Shown here in pieces: positions 25,806-34,237 of a stretch of DNA of 64,000 bases. The stretch covers positions 62,001 through 126,000 of the forward strand of contig NZ_PVZB01000024.1 in assembly GCF_003002025.1 (NCBI RefSeq), written 5' to 3'. Both the position numbers and the translations under genes were made by a program. The notes below the pieces were generated by a model, which was not told the origin of the DNA, did no database searches, and saw only the letters and a program-made list of their open reading frames with translations. Source of the stretch: Paraburkholderia sp. BL25I1N1 (GTDB taxonomy: Bacteria; Pseudomonadota; Gammaproteobacteria; Burkholderiales; Burkholderiaceae). Positions within the stretch are counted from its first letter, which is position 1. The number at the start of each line of letters is the position of its first letter.

Positions 25806-26419
25806 TACCGAACCCCGCCGCCTTGCCCGTTGAAACGTTTGCCCACTTCGCCTTTCAAAGCGTCGCGAAACCGTTGGCTGAAGGTGCCCGGCAGTGCCGT
25901 GCCCGGCGCCGGCCTGCTTGCCGGAGCGGGGTGGGTGGCGCCGAGCGGATCGAGGGCAGCCGTACCTGCCGGCATCGTGTGAAGCAGACGGACGTTGCCG
26001 GGCGCCGTGCCGAGTACGAGCCACGTATCGCCGATCTCGACCACCGCGACCCGCTCCTTGCCGCCGAGCGAAGCGCCGCCGATAGTCTTCACGAGACCGC
26101 CGCGGTTCGCCGGCTGCAAGCCGAAGCGGCGAGCGAGCCATGCACAACCGAACACCAGCCCGATCACGACCAGCAGCCCGACGATGGTTTGCAGCACCGC
26201 ACCGACGCCGAGCGCCGGAACAGCAGAACCCGCACCGACGCCCGAGGCGATCTTCGCGGCGTTGTTGACCGCATTCATGTCTGCCGCCTGAGCAACGGGC
26301 GTTGCGAGCAGCGCGACCAGCGAAGCTGACGCCCATAAGGCGGCAGCCACGACGTTCGTCGCCCGTGCAGCGCGCTTCAGAACAGTGCGCGACACGGCGC
26401 GGCCGGCAACGCATTTCAT
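25805..26419 (-). CDS. fliO: Flagellar biosynthesis protein FliO
   Basis: This is a 204-residue protein that stabilises FliP oligomers. It has an N-terminal hydrophobic segment (WASASLVALLATPVAQA), a second transmembrane helix at about 75-95 (VLQTIVGLLVVIGLVFGCAWLARRF), and the FliO cytosolic domain (ASLGGKERVAVVEIGDTWLVLGTAPGNVRLLH). It is longer than enterobacterial FliO. The ATG overlaps the fliN stop (ATGA, 26416-26419), and the stop shares one base with fliP. Confidence 0.95.
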   Translation of the reverse strand: MKCVAGRAVSRTVLKRAARATNVVAAALWASASLVALLATPVAQAADMNAVNNAAKIASGVGAGSAVPALGVGAVLQTIVGLLVVIGLVFGCAWLARRFGLQPANRGGLVKTIGGASLGGKERVAVVEIGDTWLVLGTAPGNVRLLHTMPAGTAALDPLGATHPAPASRPAPGTALPGTFSQRFRDALKGEVGKRFNGQGGGVR

Positions 26420-26880
26420 CGATTCAACTTCCGGATACGTTCGGACGGCGTAATGATGTCGGTCAGACGGATGCCGAACTTGTCGTTCACCACCACCACT
26501 TCGCCCTGTGCGATCAGGCAGCCGTTCACCAGCACGTCCATCGGTTCGCCGGCCATGCCGTCCAGTTCCACCACCGAACCCTGCGCCAGTTGCAGCAGGT
26601 TGCGGATCGCGATCTTGGTGCGGCCGAGCTCGACGGTCATCTGAACAGGAATGTCCAGGATCATGTCGATGTCGTTGCGCGTCGTGGTCGGCTCGACTTT
26701 CGACAGCGGCTGGAACACGCCCGCCGTCGTCGCGCTGACTTCCGAATTGTCGTTCTGCTCGGCCAGTGCGCTGGCCCAGTCCGCCATCGCCGCTTCGTCT
26801 TCGGCAGCGGCTGCGTCGGCCGCGACTTGCGGCGCGGCAGCGGCCAGTTCGGCCTCAGTCTTTGCGTTCAGGTCACTCAT
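26416..26880 (-). CDS. fliN: Flagellar motor switch protein FliN
   Basis: This is a 154-residue C-ring protein. Residues about 70-150 are the SpoA-like domain (DIPVQMTVELGRTKIAIRNLLQLAQGSVVELD, then LVNGCLIAQGEVVVVNDKFGIRLTDI). The N-terminal 65 residues are Ala/Glu-rich. ATG 26880 has AAGG upstream at good spacing; an in-frame GTG at 26886 is possible. It overlaps the fliM end by 8 bases. Confidence 0.97.
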   Translation of the reverse strand: MSDLNAKTEAELAAAAPQVAADAAAAEDEAAMADWASALAEQNDNSEVSATTAGVFQPLSKVEPTTTRNDIDMILDIPVQMTVELGRTKIAIRNLLQLAQGSVVELDGMAGEPMDVLVNGCLIAQGEVVVVNDKFGIRLTDIITPSERIRKLNR

Positions 26881-27871
26881 ATCCACCTTCCTTCATCGTT
26901 TCGGCTGCGCTGATCATCTTCTGGACCCGCAACGCATACTGACCATTGAAAATTCCGTAGCCGCATTCCATCACCGGCACACCATCGACTTTCGCCGTGA
27001 TGTGTTCGGGAATGTTGATCGGCAGAACATCGCCTTTGCGCATGTTCAGGATCTGTTCGAACGTGATCGGCACCTGCGCGAGGTCGGCCGTCAGTTCCAC
27101 TTCCGCTGCCTGCACCTGCTGCGACAGCACGCGGACCCAGCGGCGGTCGACTTCGAGCGCCTCGCCCTGGATCGGCGACGAGAGAATGTCGCGGATCGGT
27201 TCGATCATCGAGTACGGCATGCAAATATGCAGCGTGCCGCCCGTCGAGCCGAACTCGATCGAGAACTGCGTGACGATGACGATTTCGTTCGGCGTCGCCA
27301 CGTTGGCGAACTGCGTGTGCATTTCCGAGCGCACGTATTCGAACTGCAGCGGACGCACGCTTTTCCACGACGCCGCGTAGTTGTCGAACACCAGATTCAG
27401 CAGCTTGTTGATGATGCGCTGCTCGGTCTGCGTGAAGTCGCGCCCTTCGACGCGGGTATGGAAACGCCCGTCGCCGCCGAACAGGTTGTCGACCACGAAG
27501 AACACCAGGTTCGGATCGAACACGAACAGCGAGGTGCCGCGCAACGGCTTCACATGGACCAGGTTCAGGTTGGTCGGGATCGGCAGGTTGCGGGTGAATT
27601 CGCTGTACTTCTGCACCTTCACCGGGCCGACGGAGATTTCCGCCGAGCGCCGCATGAAGTTGAAAATACCCACACGCAAGAGCCGCGCGAAGCGGTCGTT
27701 GATGATTTCCAGGCCGGGCATCCGGCCGCGGACGATGCGTTCCTGCGTCGCGATGTTGTATGAGCGAACGCCCACACGATCGGTCTGCTCGGCTTCCGAG
27801 TCGGACTCGCCGGTTACGCCCTTGAGGAGGGCATCGACCTCCTCCTGGGACATGAACTCTTCGTGGCCCAT
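26873..27871 (-). CDS. fliM: Flagellar motor switch protein FliM
   Basis: This is a 332-residue C-ring protein of usual length. The N-terminal CheY-P binding peptide (EFMSQEEVDALL) is present, as are the central domain (GLEIINDRFARLLRVGIFNFMRR) and the C-terminal SpoA-like domain (ILNMRKGDVLPINIPEHI). It links chemotaxis signals to rotor direction. It is the second gene of the operon, 65 bases after fliL. Confidence 0.98.
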   Translation of the reverse strand: MGHEEFMSQEEVDALLKGVTGESDSEAEQTDRVGVRSYNIATQERIVRGRMPGLEIINDRFARLLRVGIFNFMRRSAEISVGPVKVQKYSEFTRNLPIPTNLNLVHVKPLRGTSLFVFDPNLVFFVVDNLFGGDGRFHTRVEGRDFTQTEQRIINKLLNLVFDNYAASWKSVRPLQFEYVRSEMHTQFANVATPNEIVIVTQFSIEFGSTGGTLHICMPYSMIEPIRDILSSPIQGEALEVDRRWVRVLSQQVQAAEVELTADLAQVPITFEQILNMRKGDVLPINIPEHITAKVDGVPVMECGYGIFNGQYALRVQKMISAAETMKEGGYE

Positions 27872-27936
27872 TCCTTATTCCTCGTGCGTCCCGTGGCGGT
27901 TGATGATGGCAGCGCTGATTAACGTCACGACCGACG

Positions 27937-28437
27937 TCACTGCACGACGAATTCGGTGAACAGCACGTCCTGGACATGGATCGGCGCGGCGCCCTTGTCG
28001 GTCGGTTGCTCGATCAGCGTGCGCAGTTCCGTGGCGAGGGCGCGCTTGCCTTCGAGCGGCGCGAGTTCGTCAGGGTGCTTGTTCGAGAGTGCGAGCAGGA
28101 TGCGGCTGCGCACTTCCGGCATGTGGTCTGTCAGTTCTTGCTGGGTTTTTGCGTCGGCGAGTTTTAGTGTCAGGCCGATGCGCAGGAAGTGCTGTTGGCC
28201 GTCGTCTGATTGCAGATTCACGGTCATTGATTCCAGCGGGAAGAATAGCGGTGCTGGAGCCGGTGGCGGTGCTGCTTCAGCCGACGCTACTGTCGGGGCG
28301 CGCTTCGACATGAAGAACCAGACGCCCGCGCCTGCTGCGCCCGCGGCAATGATCGCAATCAGCACGATCAGGATGATGCGCTTCATCGGGCCGGGGGATG
28401 CCGGCGCGGCTTGTTGAGGTGCGGTCGTGGTTGCCAT
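27937..28437 (-). CDS. fliL: Flagellar basal body-associated protein FliL
   Basis: This is a 166-residue protein with one N-terminal transmembrane helix (residues about 19-42, IILIVLIAIIAAGAAGAGVWFF) and a periplasmic stomatin-like domain (MTVNLQSDDGQQHFLRIGLTLKL ... LFTEFVVQ). FliL supports stator function. ATG 28437 heads fliLMNOPQR. The 469 bases upstream contain a dispersed-repeat-like element rather than an obvious flagellar promoter. Confidence 0.96.
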   Translation of the reverse strand: MATTTAPQQAAPASPGPMKRIILIVLIAIIAAGAAGAGVWFFMSKRAPTVASAEAAPPPAPAPLFFPLESMTVNLQSDDGQQHFLRIGLTLKLADAKTQQELTDHMPEVRSRILLALSNKHPDELAPLEGKRALATELRTLIEQPTDKGAAPIHVQDVLFTEFVVQ

Positions 28438-28607
28438 GAGGTTTGCTTTTCCTGCCGTTAGTGCTGGTGATGGTGATTGTTGTTGATTTGGTCGCGGCGC
28501 GATGGGTCGAAAAGAAGGGGGATTGCAGGTTATCTCTTGTTTTTGCTTTCTTGGCCTTTCCTTGAATCCTTCGTGGTCTATTAGCGTTGCCCCTGTGCGG
28601 GGCGGCA

Positions 28608-28639
28608 CCTACTTTCTTTGCCGCGGCAAAGAAAGTAGG
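28608..28639. repeat. Perfect 32-bp palindrome (dispersed-repeat type)
   Basis: The arms CCTACTTTCTTTGCCG and CGGCAAAGAAAGTAGG are exact reverse complements with no loop. GCAAAGAAAG repeats immediately after the right arm. Copy number elsewhere cannot be seen here. Confidence 0.75.
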
Positions 28640-28807
28640 CAAAGAAAGCCGCTTCACACCGCTAGCTCATAAGCGGGACCCTCGCGCAGTCGCGCTTGTG
28701 GTGCATCTGGAATCGGTGCTCTCGCACACTCGACGTGAGTGACAAGGCAGTCATTCTTCCGGCGGCGCTTCGCGCGCCGTCGCGGTATTTGTCCGCCGCT
28801 AGACGCA

Positions 28808-28833
28808 ATCGGCGCCCTCTGGAGGGCGCCGAT
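28808..28833. terminator. Strong hairpin downstream of fliK
   Basis: The arms ATCGGCGCCCTC and GAGGGCGCCGAT pair perfectly over 12 bp around a TG. It lies about 75 bases past the fliK stop. There is no U tract in the fliK direction, so terminator activity is uncertain. Confidence 0.5.
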
Positions 28834-28906
28834 TTCAAATCGTCTGCAAATCAGGGTGCCGCTTGTGCGCGCCGGGCGCGGCGACGCCGCTGACTTGGCG
28901 TGAAGA

Positions 28907-30406
28907 TCACGCGAATGTGTCGACGAGGCCTACCGTGCGGCGCACCGGGACGTTCACCGTCGTGTCGATCGCGTCCGTGCTGCCGCCGCCACCGAATGAT
29001 CCGCTCGCGCCGCTCGGGCGGCCACCGGAACGGCCGGTGTCGGCGTTCTGCTGCTGGCCGCTCTGGCGCGCAAAGCCATCGCTGACGCTCGCGCTTCCCA
29101 AGCCAATGCCGTTGGATTCCATCGCCTCGCGTAACTTCGGCAGCGCAGCTTCGACAGCTTCGCGCACGGACTGGTGCTGCGATACGAACAACGCATGTGC
29201 ATGGTTATCGGCAACCTGCAAGACAACCTGTAGCGGCCCCAGATCCTTCGGGTTCAACGTCAGCTCGGCACTCTGCGAATGTGCGTTCGACAGGAACACC
29301 ACCTTCTGACTCAACGCGTCTTCCCAGTCGGTCGTGCCGACCTGCGGTGACAACGTATTCGCCGCTTCCGCCGCGCCGGCGTTGCCCGTGGTCTGGACGG
29401 CCGCCGTCGTGCTCGCTGCGCTCGCCGCGGCCTGCGAGGCGGCTAGCGCCGCTGTTGCGGCATCCGTTGCGCTCTTGAAGGACGCCATATCGCCGGCTTG
29501 TGTGCCTCCGGCTGCAGTCGCCGTCAATGTGTCGACCGCCGCGTTTGCCGCAGCGGATGGGTCGGCTACGGTCGTCGCCGTCGTCATGGCCGTTTTCGAT
29601 GCGGTCGAGCCCTTGCCGTCACCGAACAGCCCGGCTGCCAAGGTCTTGCCGTCGGCGGTTTCCTTCAGCCCTGCGTTCGTGCCGGCCAAGCCGTTTGCCG
29701 AGGTCGCGGCGTTCGCGGCCGCGCCGCTCGCCAATGCTTGCGCGGGAACGCCCTGGCCGTGCGCCAACGCGGCCAGCGCCGCCTGCAACGCGTCTTGCAA
29801 TGACTTTGGATCAGTGGCGGCGGTTTTCTTGCCCGGCGTGCCGCCGGTCGTGGCGTCGGTGGTCGTGCCAGGCTGCGCGGTCGCAGCATCGGTCAAGGCC
29901 GTGGCCAGGTCAGTTGTGGACGGCGTGTTGGCATTGTTCGCGTCGGCCTCAGCTTGGGCCTGTGCCTGTGCCTGTGCCTGTGCCTGGGCTTGAGCGGCAG
30001 CCGCTGCCGCCGCAGTGCCCGCGTCGGTCTGACTAGCCGTGTTGCCGGTTTTCGCCGGCGAGGCATTCGTCTTGTCGGTCGAAGCCTGTTGCGTGTTGTC
30101 CGACGAAGCCGCGGACGATGCCGAGTTCGTCGGCTTGCCGGTGTCCTTGCTGCTTGCGTCGTCCGCGCTCTTCGGTGCGGGGTCGGCCGGCGGCGGCGCG
30201 TCGTGTACGCTCGACGAAGACGATCCAGAAGACGCCGCGGCCTGCTGCTGGCTTGCGCTCAGTGCAGCCGCGCTGTTCTGCTGGTCGATGCTCTGCTGCA
30301 AGGTTTGGGAGAACGGTTTGGCGTTCGCCGCGGCGGCCATGGCCGCGCTGGTCGATGTGCTGCTGGCGGAGCCGAGCAGCGAGCCAATCTGTGAAAGAAG
30401 CGACAT
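28907..30406 (-). CDS. fliK: Flagellar hook-length control protein FliK
   Basis: This is the 499-residue molecular ruler that switches export specificity when the hook is complete. From ATG 30406 (MSLLSQIGSLLG) a very long Ala/Ser/Thr-rich, low-complexity region covers residues about 20-370. It includes an Ala-Gln repeat encoded by (GCCTGT)n on the plus strand. The conserved C-terminal hook-control domain (WEDALSQKVVFLSNAHSQSAELTLNPKDLGPLQVVLQV) follows at about 375-460. A TTG further upstream (30433) is less likely. It ends the fliFGHIJK unit, 70 bases after fliJ. Confidence 0.93.
   Translation of the reverse strand: MSLLSQIGSLLGSASSTSTSAAMAAAANAKPFSQTLQQSIDQQNSAAALSASQQQAAASSGSSSSSVHDAPPPADPAPKSADDASSKDTGKPTNSASSAASSDNTQQASTDKTNASPAKTGNTASQTDAGTAAAAAAAQAQAQAQAQAQAQAEADANNANTPSTTDLATALTDAATAQPGTTTDATTGGTPGKKTAATDPKSLQDALQAALAALAHGQGVPAQALASGAAANAATSANGLAGTNAGLKETADGKTLAAGLFGDGKGSTASKTAMTTATTVADPSAAANAAVDTLTATAAGGTQAGDMASFKSATDAATAALAASQAAASAASTTAAVQTTGNAGAAEAANTLSPQVGTTDWEDALSQKVVFLSNAHSQSAELTLNPKDLGPLQVVLQVADNHAHALFVSQHQSVREAVEAALPKLREAMESNGIGLGSASVSDGFARQSGQQQNADTGRSGGRPSGASGSFGGGGSTDAIDTTVNVPVRRTVGLVDTFA
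29958..29987. repeat. Hexanucleotide tandem repeat inside fliK
   Basis: There are four exact GCCTGT units (29958-29981) plus one imperfect unit. On the coding strand they encode Gln-Ala pairs. Six-base slippage would keep the frame. Confidence 0.85.
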
Positions 30407-30476
30407 AGGGAATCCTGTCAATCGGTCAAACAAGGTGTTCAGTCAATCGAGACGGCGCCCGTGCGCCTGATGCACG

Positions 30477-30926
30477 TCACGCGCCTTCGGCGCGCATCCT
30501 CAGAATCCGGGCGGCGTGTTCGTCGGCGTCGCGCTGATCGCGCCGCGCCGTGGTTTTGGCTTCGGCTGCTTCGCCGCGCGCCTGCAGCACTTCGTACGAG
30601 CCGAGCTTCTGCTTCTGACGCTGCCAGTCGGGCTTGGCGGCCTCGACGCGCGCATTGGCCGTCACCAGCAGGTTGCGCTGCTGCTCGATGGCGGCGTCGA
30701 GCGTGTCGATGAACGCCTGGAAATTGCGCATGTTGCCCGCGGGCATGCCGGTCTGGGCAGTCGCGGTGAAACGCGCGTGATATTCGTCGCGGTATTGGAC
30801 GAGGGCGTCGAGCTGCGACTGCACGTCGTTGCGCTCGCGCTGCGCGCGACCCAGACGTTGCGCGGCGGCGTCCACATCGTCCTGCGCAAGGCCGATAAGT
30901 GTCTTGATCGGAAAGTGTTTCGCCAT
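30477..30926 (-). CDS. fliJ: Flagellar export chaperone FliJ
   Basis: This is a 149-residue, highly charged coiled-coil protein (LGRAQRERNDVQSQLDALVQYRDEY, then LQARGEAAEAKTTARRDQRDADEHAARI). It fits FliJ, the central stalk of the FliH-FliI ATPase complex. It follows fliI by 2 bases and precedes fliK. Confidence 0.95.
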   Translation of the reverse strand: MAKHFPIKTLIGLAQDDVDAAAQRLGRAQRERNDVQSQLDALVQYRDEYHARFTATAQTGMPAGNMRNFQAFIDTLDAAIEQQRNLLVTANARVEAAKPDWQRQKQKLGSYEVLQARGEAAEAKTTARRDQRDADEHAARILRMRAEGA

Positions 30927-30928
30927 CG

Positions 30929-32578
30929 TCAGCCTCCTTGGGCAAACAGCGCGTCCAGCATCTCGAGACTCGGTTCAAAGTTCGCGCACTCGCGAAAACC
31001 TTGCTGCAAAAATGCTTCCATCCGCGGATACAGCGCGATGGCGCGGTCGAGCAGCGCGTCGCGCCCGCTCGAATACGCGCCGACGTTGATCAGATCGCGG
31101 TTGCGCTGGTAGCGCGACAGCATCTGCTTGAACATACGCGTCTTGTCCAGATGGTTATCGTCGATCAGCGCGGTCATTGCCCGGCTAATCGACGCTTCGA
31201 TGTCGATGGCCGGATAGTGGCCCGCTTCAGCCAGCGAGCGCGACAGCACGATGTGGCCGTCCAGAATCGCTCGCGCGGAGTCGGCGATCGGGTCCTGCTG
31301 GTCGTCGCCTTCAGTCAGCACCGTATAGAACGCGGTGATCGAGCCGCCGCCCGCCGGGCCGTTGCCGGTGCGCTCGACGAGCGCCGGCAGCTTGGCGAAC
31401 ACCGAAGGCGGATAGCCTTTGGTGGCGGGCGGCTCGCCCACGGCGAGCGCGATCTCGCGCTGCGCCATCGCGTAACGGGTTAGCGAGTCCATCAGCAGGA
31501 GCACGTGCTTGCCCTGGTCGCGGAAATATTCGGCGAGCGAGGTCGAATACGATGCGGCCTGCATGCGCAGCAGCGGCGAGACGTCGGCCGGCGCGGCGAT
31601 CACCACGGAGCGCGCCAGGCCTTCCTCGCCGAGAATCTGTTCGATGAATTCCTTCACTTCGCGGCCACGTTCGCCGATCAGGCCAATCACGATCACTTCG
31701 GCGCTGGTGTAGCGCGCCATCGTGCCGAGCAGCACCGATTTACCGACGCCCGAACCGGCGAACAGCCCCATGCGCTGGCCACGGCCCACGGTCAGCAACG
31801 CGTTGATCGCGCGCACGCCGACGTCGAGCACCTTGTGAATCGGCTCGCGGTTCAGCGGATTGATGACCGGCGCGGACAGCGGGGCGTCGGCATGCGCGCC
31901 GAGCGGGCCGAGTCCGTCGAGCGGACGGCCGGACGCATCCAGCACGCGGCCGAGCAATTCCCAACCGACGGGCAGACGTTTGGCGCCCGCCATCGGATCG
32001 GCGATCGGCGCGCTTTCCAGCGGAAAAACGCGTGCGCCGGGGAGGAGGCCGATCACTTCGGTGGTCGGCATCAGAAACAGTTTGTCGCCGGAGAAGCCGA
32101 CCACTTCGGCTTCGGCCATGGGCAGCGAGCTGCCTTGCGGCAGTTCGATCATCACTTCGGCGCCCACGGAGAGGCGCAGGCCCACGGCTTCGAGCACGAG
32201 GCCGGCGGCGCGCGTCAGACGTCCGCAGGCGCGCATCGGCTTGGCGATCGCGTTGCGTGCGCGCAATGCGTCGAGGCGGCCGCGCCACGCTTGCATGTGC
32301 GGATTGCTGTCGAGCGCGGGATCGTAAGGCGGGTGAGCGATAGCGGCGGAAGCGGGGCTCGCGGAGGCGGCAACGCGGCTCGCTGCGGTGCCCGTCGTCG
32401 GATGGGCATGCGCCGGATCGCGCAAGGCGGCTTCGATTGCCGCGACCGCGGCCGCGGCGGGCGTCGCCGCCGCCGGTTCTTCCGCGAGCGCTTCAGCGCC
32501 GAACGACGCCAAGGCCAGTTCACGTTCGAGCGGCGTCAGGTCGCTGGCGCGGATTTCTTCGAGCGTCGGCTTCACCAT
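30929..32578 (-). CDS. fliI: Flagellum-specific ATPase FliI
   Basis: This is a 549-residue export ATPase of the F1-beta/YscN type. The P-loop AGSGVGKS is at residues 274-281. DSLTRYAMAQREIALAVGEPPATKGYPPSVFAKLPALVERTG carries the Walker B and substrate-type signature. The N-terminal ~95 residues are an Ala/Pro-rich extension beyond the usual ~450-residue protein. The gene overlaps fliH by 7 bases. Confidence 0.97.
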   Translation of the reverse strand: MVKPTLEEIRASDLTPLERELALASFGAEALAEEPAAATPAAAAVAAIEAALRDPAHAHPTTGTAASRVAASASPASAAIAHPPYDPALDSNPHMQAWRGRLDALRARNAIAKPMRACGRLTRAAGLVLEAVGLRLSVGAEVMIELPQGSSLPMAEAEVVGFSGDKLFLMPTTEVIGLLPGARVFPLESAPIADPMAGAKRLPVGWELLGRVLDASGRPLDGLGPLGAHADAPLSAPVINPLNREPIHKVLDVGVRAINALLTVGRGQRMGLFAGSGVGKSVLLGTMARYTSAEVIVIGLIGERGREVKEFIEQILGEEGLARSVVIAAPADVSPLLRMQAASYSTSLAEYFRDQGKHVLLLMDSLTRYAMAQREIALAVGEPPATKGYPPSVFAKLPALVERTGNGPAGGGSITAFYTVLTEGDDQQDPIADSARAILDGHIVLSRSLAEAGHYPAIDIEASISRAMTALIDDNHLDKTRMFKQMLSRYQRNRDLINVGAYSSGRDALLDRAIALYPRMEAFLQQGFRECANFEPSLEMLDALFAQGG

Positions 32579-33255
32579 GTGCTCACCTTGCCGAGGGCGG
32601 CAGCCACACGCTCCCAGCGCGTGTCGATGCCGGCGTCCACTTCGCCGGTGTTGGCTTGCGCGCGGCAGCCGCCGCGCTCGACCGCCGGATCGGTACGCAC
32701 GGTCCAGCCGCGCGTTTGCAGTTCTTCCATCAGATAGGCTTCGACCACCGGCAGATCGGCGGGACTCACGATCAAAGCCGGCGCGCCGACCAGCGTAGGC
32801 TCGGCGGAGAGCACCTCACGCGCGGCGGCGATCAGTGCGGTCGGATCGTGCTGTACATGCTGGCGCACCACCTGTTGCGCGATGTCGAGTGCGAGCGCGA
32901 CCAGCGTCTCCGAAATCGCACCTTGAGCGCCGTCGAGCGCTGCCTTGAACGTTTCGGCCAGCGCCGCGAGCCGTGCGGCTTCTTCGCGCGCTTCGCTCTG
33001 GCCTTGCTCGAAACCTTGCGCGTGACCCTGCTCGTAACCGGCCTGATAGCCGAGCGCCTGACCGGCCACGTGACCGGACGCGATGCCTTGCGCATGCGCG
33101 GCGTCGCGCAGACGTTCGAGTTCGGCTTCGAACGCGCCGTCGTCGACTTCGGGTTCGGGCGGTGCCGGCGGCACCGGATCGAACGAGGCCATTTCCCAGC
33201 GCTGGTAGGCCGAGAGGCGTTCCTTCGCTGCGGAGTTCTGATCAGACATATGCAT
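32572..33255 (-). CDS. fliH: Flagellar assembly protein FliH
   Basis: This is a 227-residue regulator of FliI. A run of Gly-spaced repeats (GIASGHVAGQALGYQAGYEQ, residues about 57-85) is the GxxxG segment characteristic of FliH. The C-terminal half (LALDIAQQVVRQHVQHDP ... GGCRAQANTGEVDAGIDTRWERV) matches the FliH/YscL domain. It starts at ATG 33255, with a second ATG at 33249, overlapping fliG, and its 3' end overlaps fliI. Confidence 0.96.
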   Translation of the reverse strand: MHMSDQNSAAKERLSAYQRWEMASFDPVPPAPPEPEVDDGAFEAELERLRDAAHAQGIASGHVAGQALGYQAGYEQGHAQGFEQGQSEAREEAARLAALAETFKAALDGAQGAISETLVALALDIAQQVVRQHVQHDPTALIAAAREVLSAEPTLVGAPALIVSPADLPVVEAYLMEELQTRGWTVRTDPAVERGGCRAQANTGEVDAGIDTRWERVAAALGKVSTW

Positions 33256-34237
33256 CTTCGGCCTTGCCGCCTAGAACGATCTGGCCGCCTTCGGCCAGGT
33301 TGCGCACAATCTGCAGGATGCGGCGTTGCTGCGTCTCGACTTCGGAAACGCGTACCGGACCGCGCGCGTCGAGGTCTTCGGCGAGCAGTTCGGCAGCACG
33401 CTGCGACATGTTCGACAGGAACTTCTGGCGCAGCGCGGGCGGCGCGCCCTTCAGCGAGATGATCAACGCCTCGGACTCGACTTCCTTCAGCAACAGCTGG
33501 ATCGCGCGGTCTTCCAGATCGAGCAGGTTCTCGAACACAAACATCTGATCAATGATCTTCTGCGCAAGTTCCGCGTCGTACTGACGAACGTTCTCGATAA
33601 CGCCTTCTTCATGGTTGCTCGACATGAAGTTGAGAATTTCCGCCGCCGTGCGAATGCCGCCCATCGGGCTGCGCTTGAGGTTGTCGCTGCCGGACAGGAG
33701 GCCCGTCAGCACGTCGTCGAGTTCGCGCAGCGCGGCCGGCTGGATGCCGTCGAGCGTCGCGATCCGCAGCAGCACGTCGTTGCGCAGCCGTTCCGTGAAG
33801 CAGGCGACGATTTCCGACGCCTGATCGCGGTCCAGGTGAACGAGAATCGTCGCGATGATCTGCGGATGCTCGTTCTTGATGAGTTCGGCGACCGCCGCGG
33901 AATCCATCCACTTCAGGCCTTCGATACCGCTGGTATCGCTGCCTTGCAGAATGCGGTCGATGATCGCGCCGGCCTTGTCGTCGCCGAGCGCCTTGGTCAG
34001 CACCGAACGGATGTACTCGTTCGAATCCAGCGACATGCCGGTGTGCTGCTCGGCCTCGCGCACGAACTCCTGCAGGACTTCGTCGACCTGCTCGCGGGTC
34101 ACGCTCTTCAGTGCGGCCATCGCGACGCCGATCTTCTGGACTTCGCGCGGCCCGAGGAACTTGAACACCTGCGCGGCTTCTTCCTCGCCGATCGACATCA
34201 GCAGGAGCGCGCTCTTCATTACGCCTTCAGCGCTCAT
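33242..34237 (-). CDS. fliG: Flagellar motor switch protein FliG
   Basis: This is a 331-residue rotor protein of usual length that couples stator torque to the C-ring. EHPQ at residues 123-126, the MGGIRTAAEILNFM middle stretch, and the C-terminal charged torque helix (DLEDRAIQLLLKEVESEALIISLKG) are all present. It overlaps fliF by 11 bases upstream and fliH downstream. Confidence 0.98.
   Translation of the reverse strand: MSAEGVMKSALLLMSIGEEEAAQVFKFLGPREVQKIGVAMAALKSVTREQVDEVLQEFVREAEQHTGMSLDSNEYIRSVLTKALGDDKAGAIIDRILQGSDTSGIEGLKWMDSAAVAELIKNEHPQIIATILVHLDRDQASEIVACFTERLRNDVLLRIATLDGIQPAALRELDDVLTGLLSGSDNLKRSPMGGIRTAAEILNFMSSNHEEGVIENVRQYDAELAQKIIDQMFVFENLLDLEDRAIQLLLKEVESEALIISLKGAPPALRQKFLSNMSQRAAELLAEDLDARGPVRVSEVETQQRRILQIVRNLAEGGQIVLGGKAEDAYV

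Larger units (their letters stand above)
28438..28906. other. fliL-fliK intergenic region with repeat-like composite
   Basis: This is 469 bases without a convincing gene. The fliL-proximal part must hold the fliL promoter unless transcription reads through from fliK. The middle carries the GCCCC-TGTGC-GGGGC hairpin, a perfect 32-bp palindrome at 28608-28639, a partial tandem copy (GCAAAGAAAG) after it, and a 12-bp-stem hairpin at 28808-28833. Nearby frames are short and lack ribosome sites. From memory, similar sequence is scattered through Paraburkholderia genomes, so this may be a non-coding repeat insertion. Confidence 0.5.
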
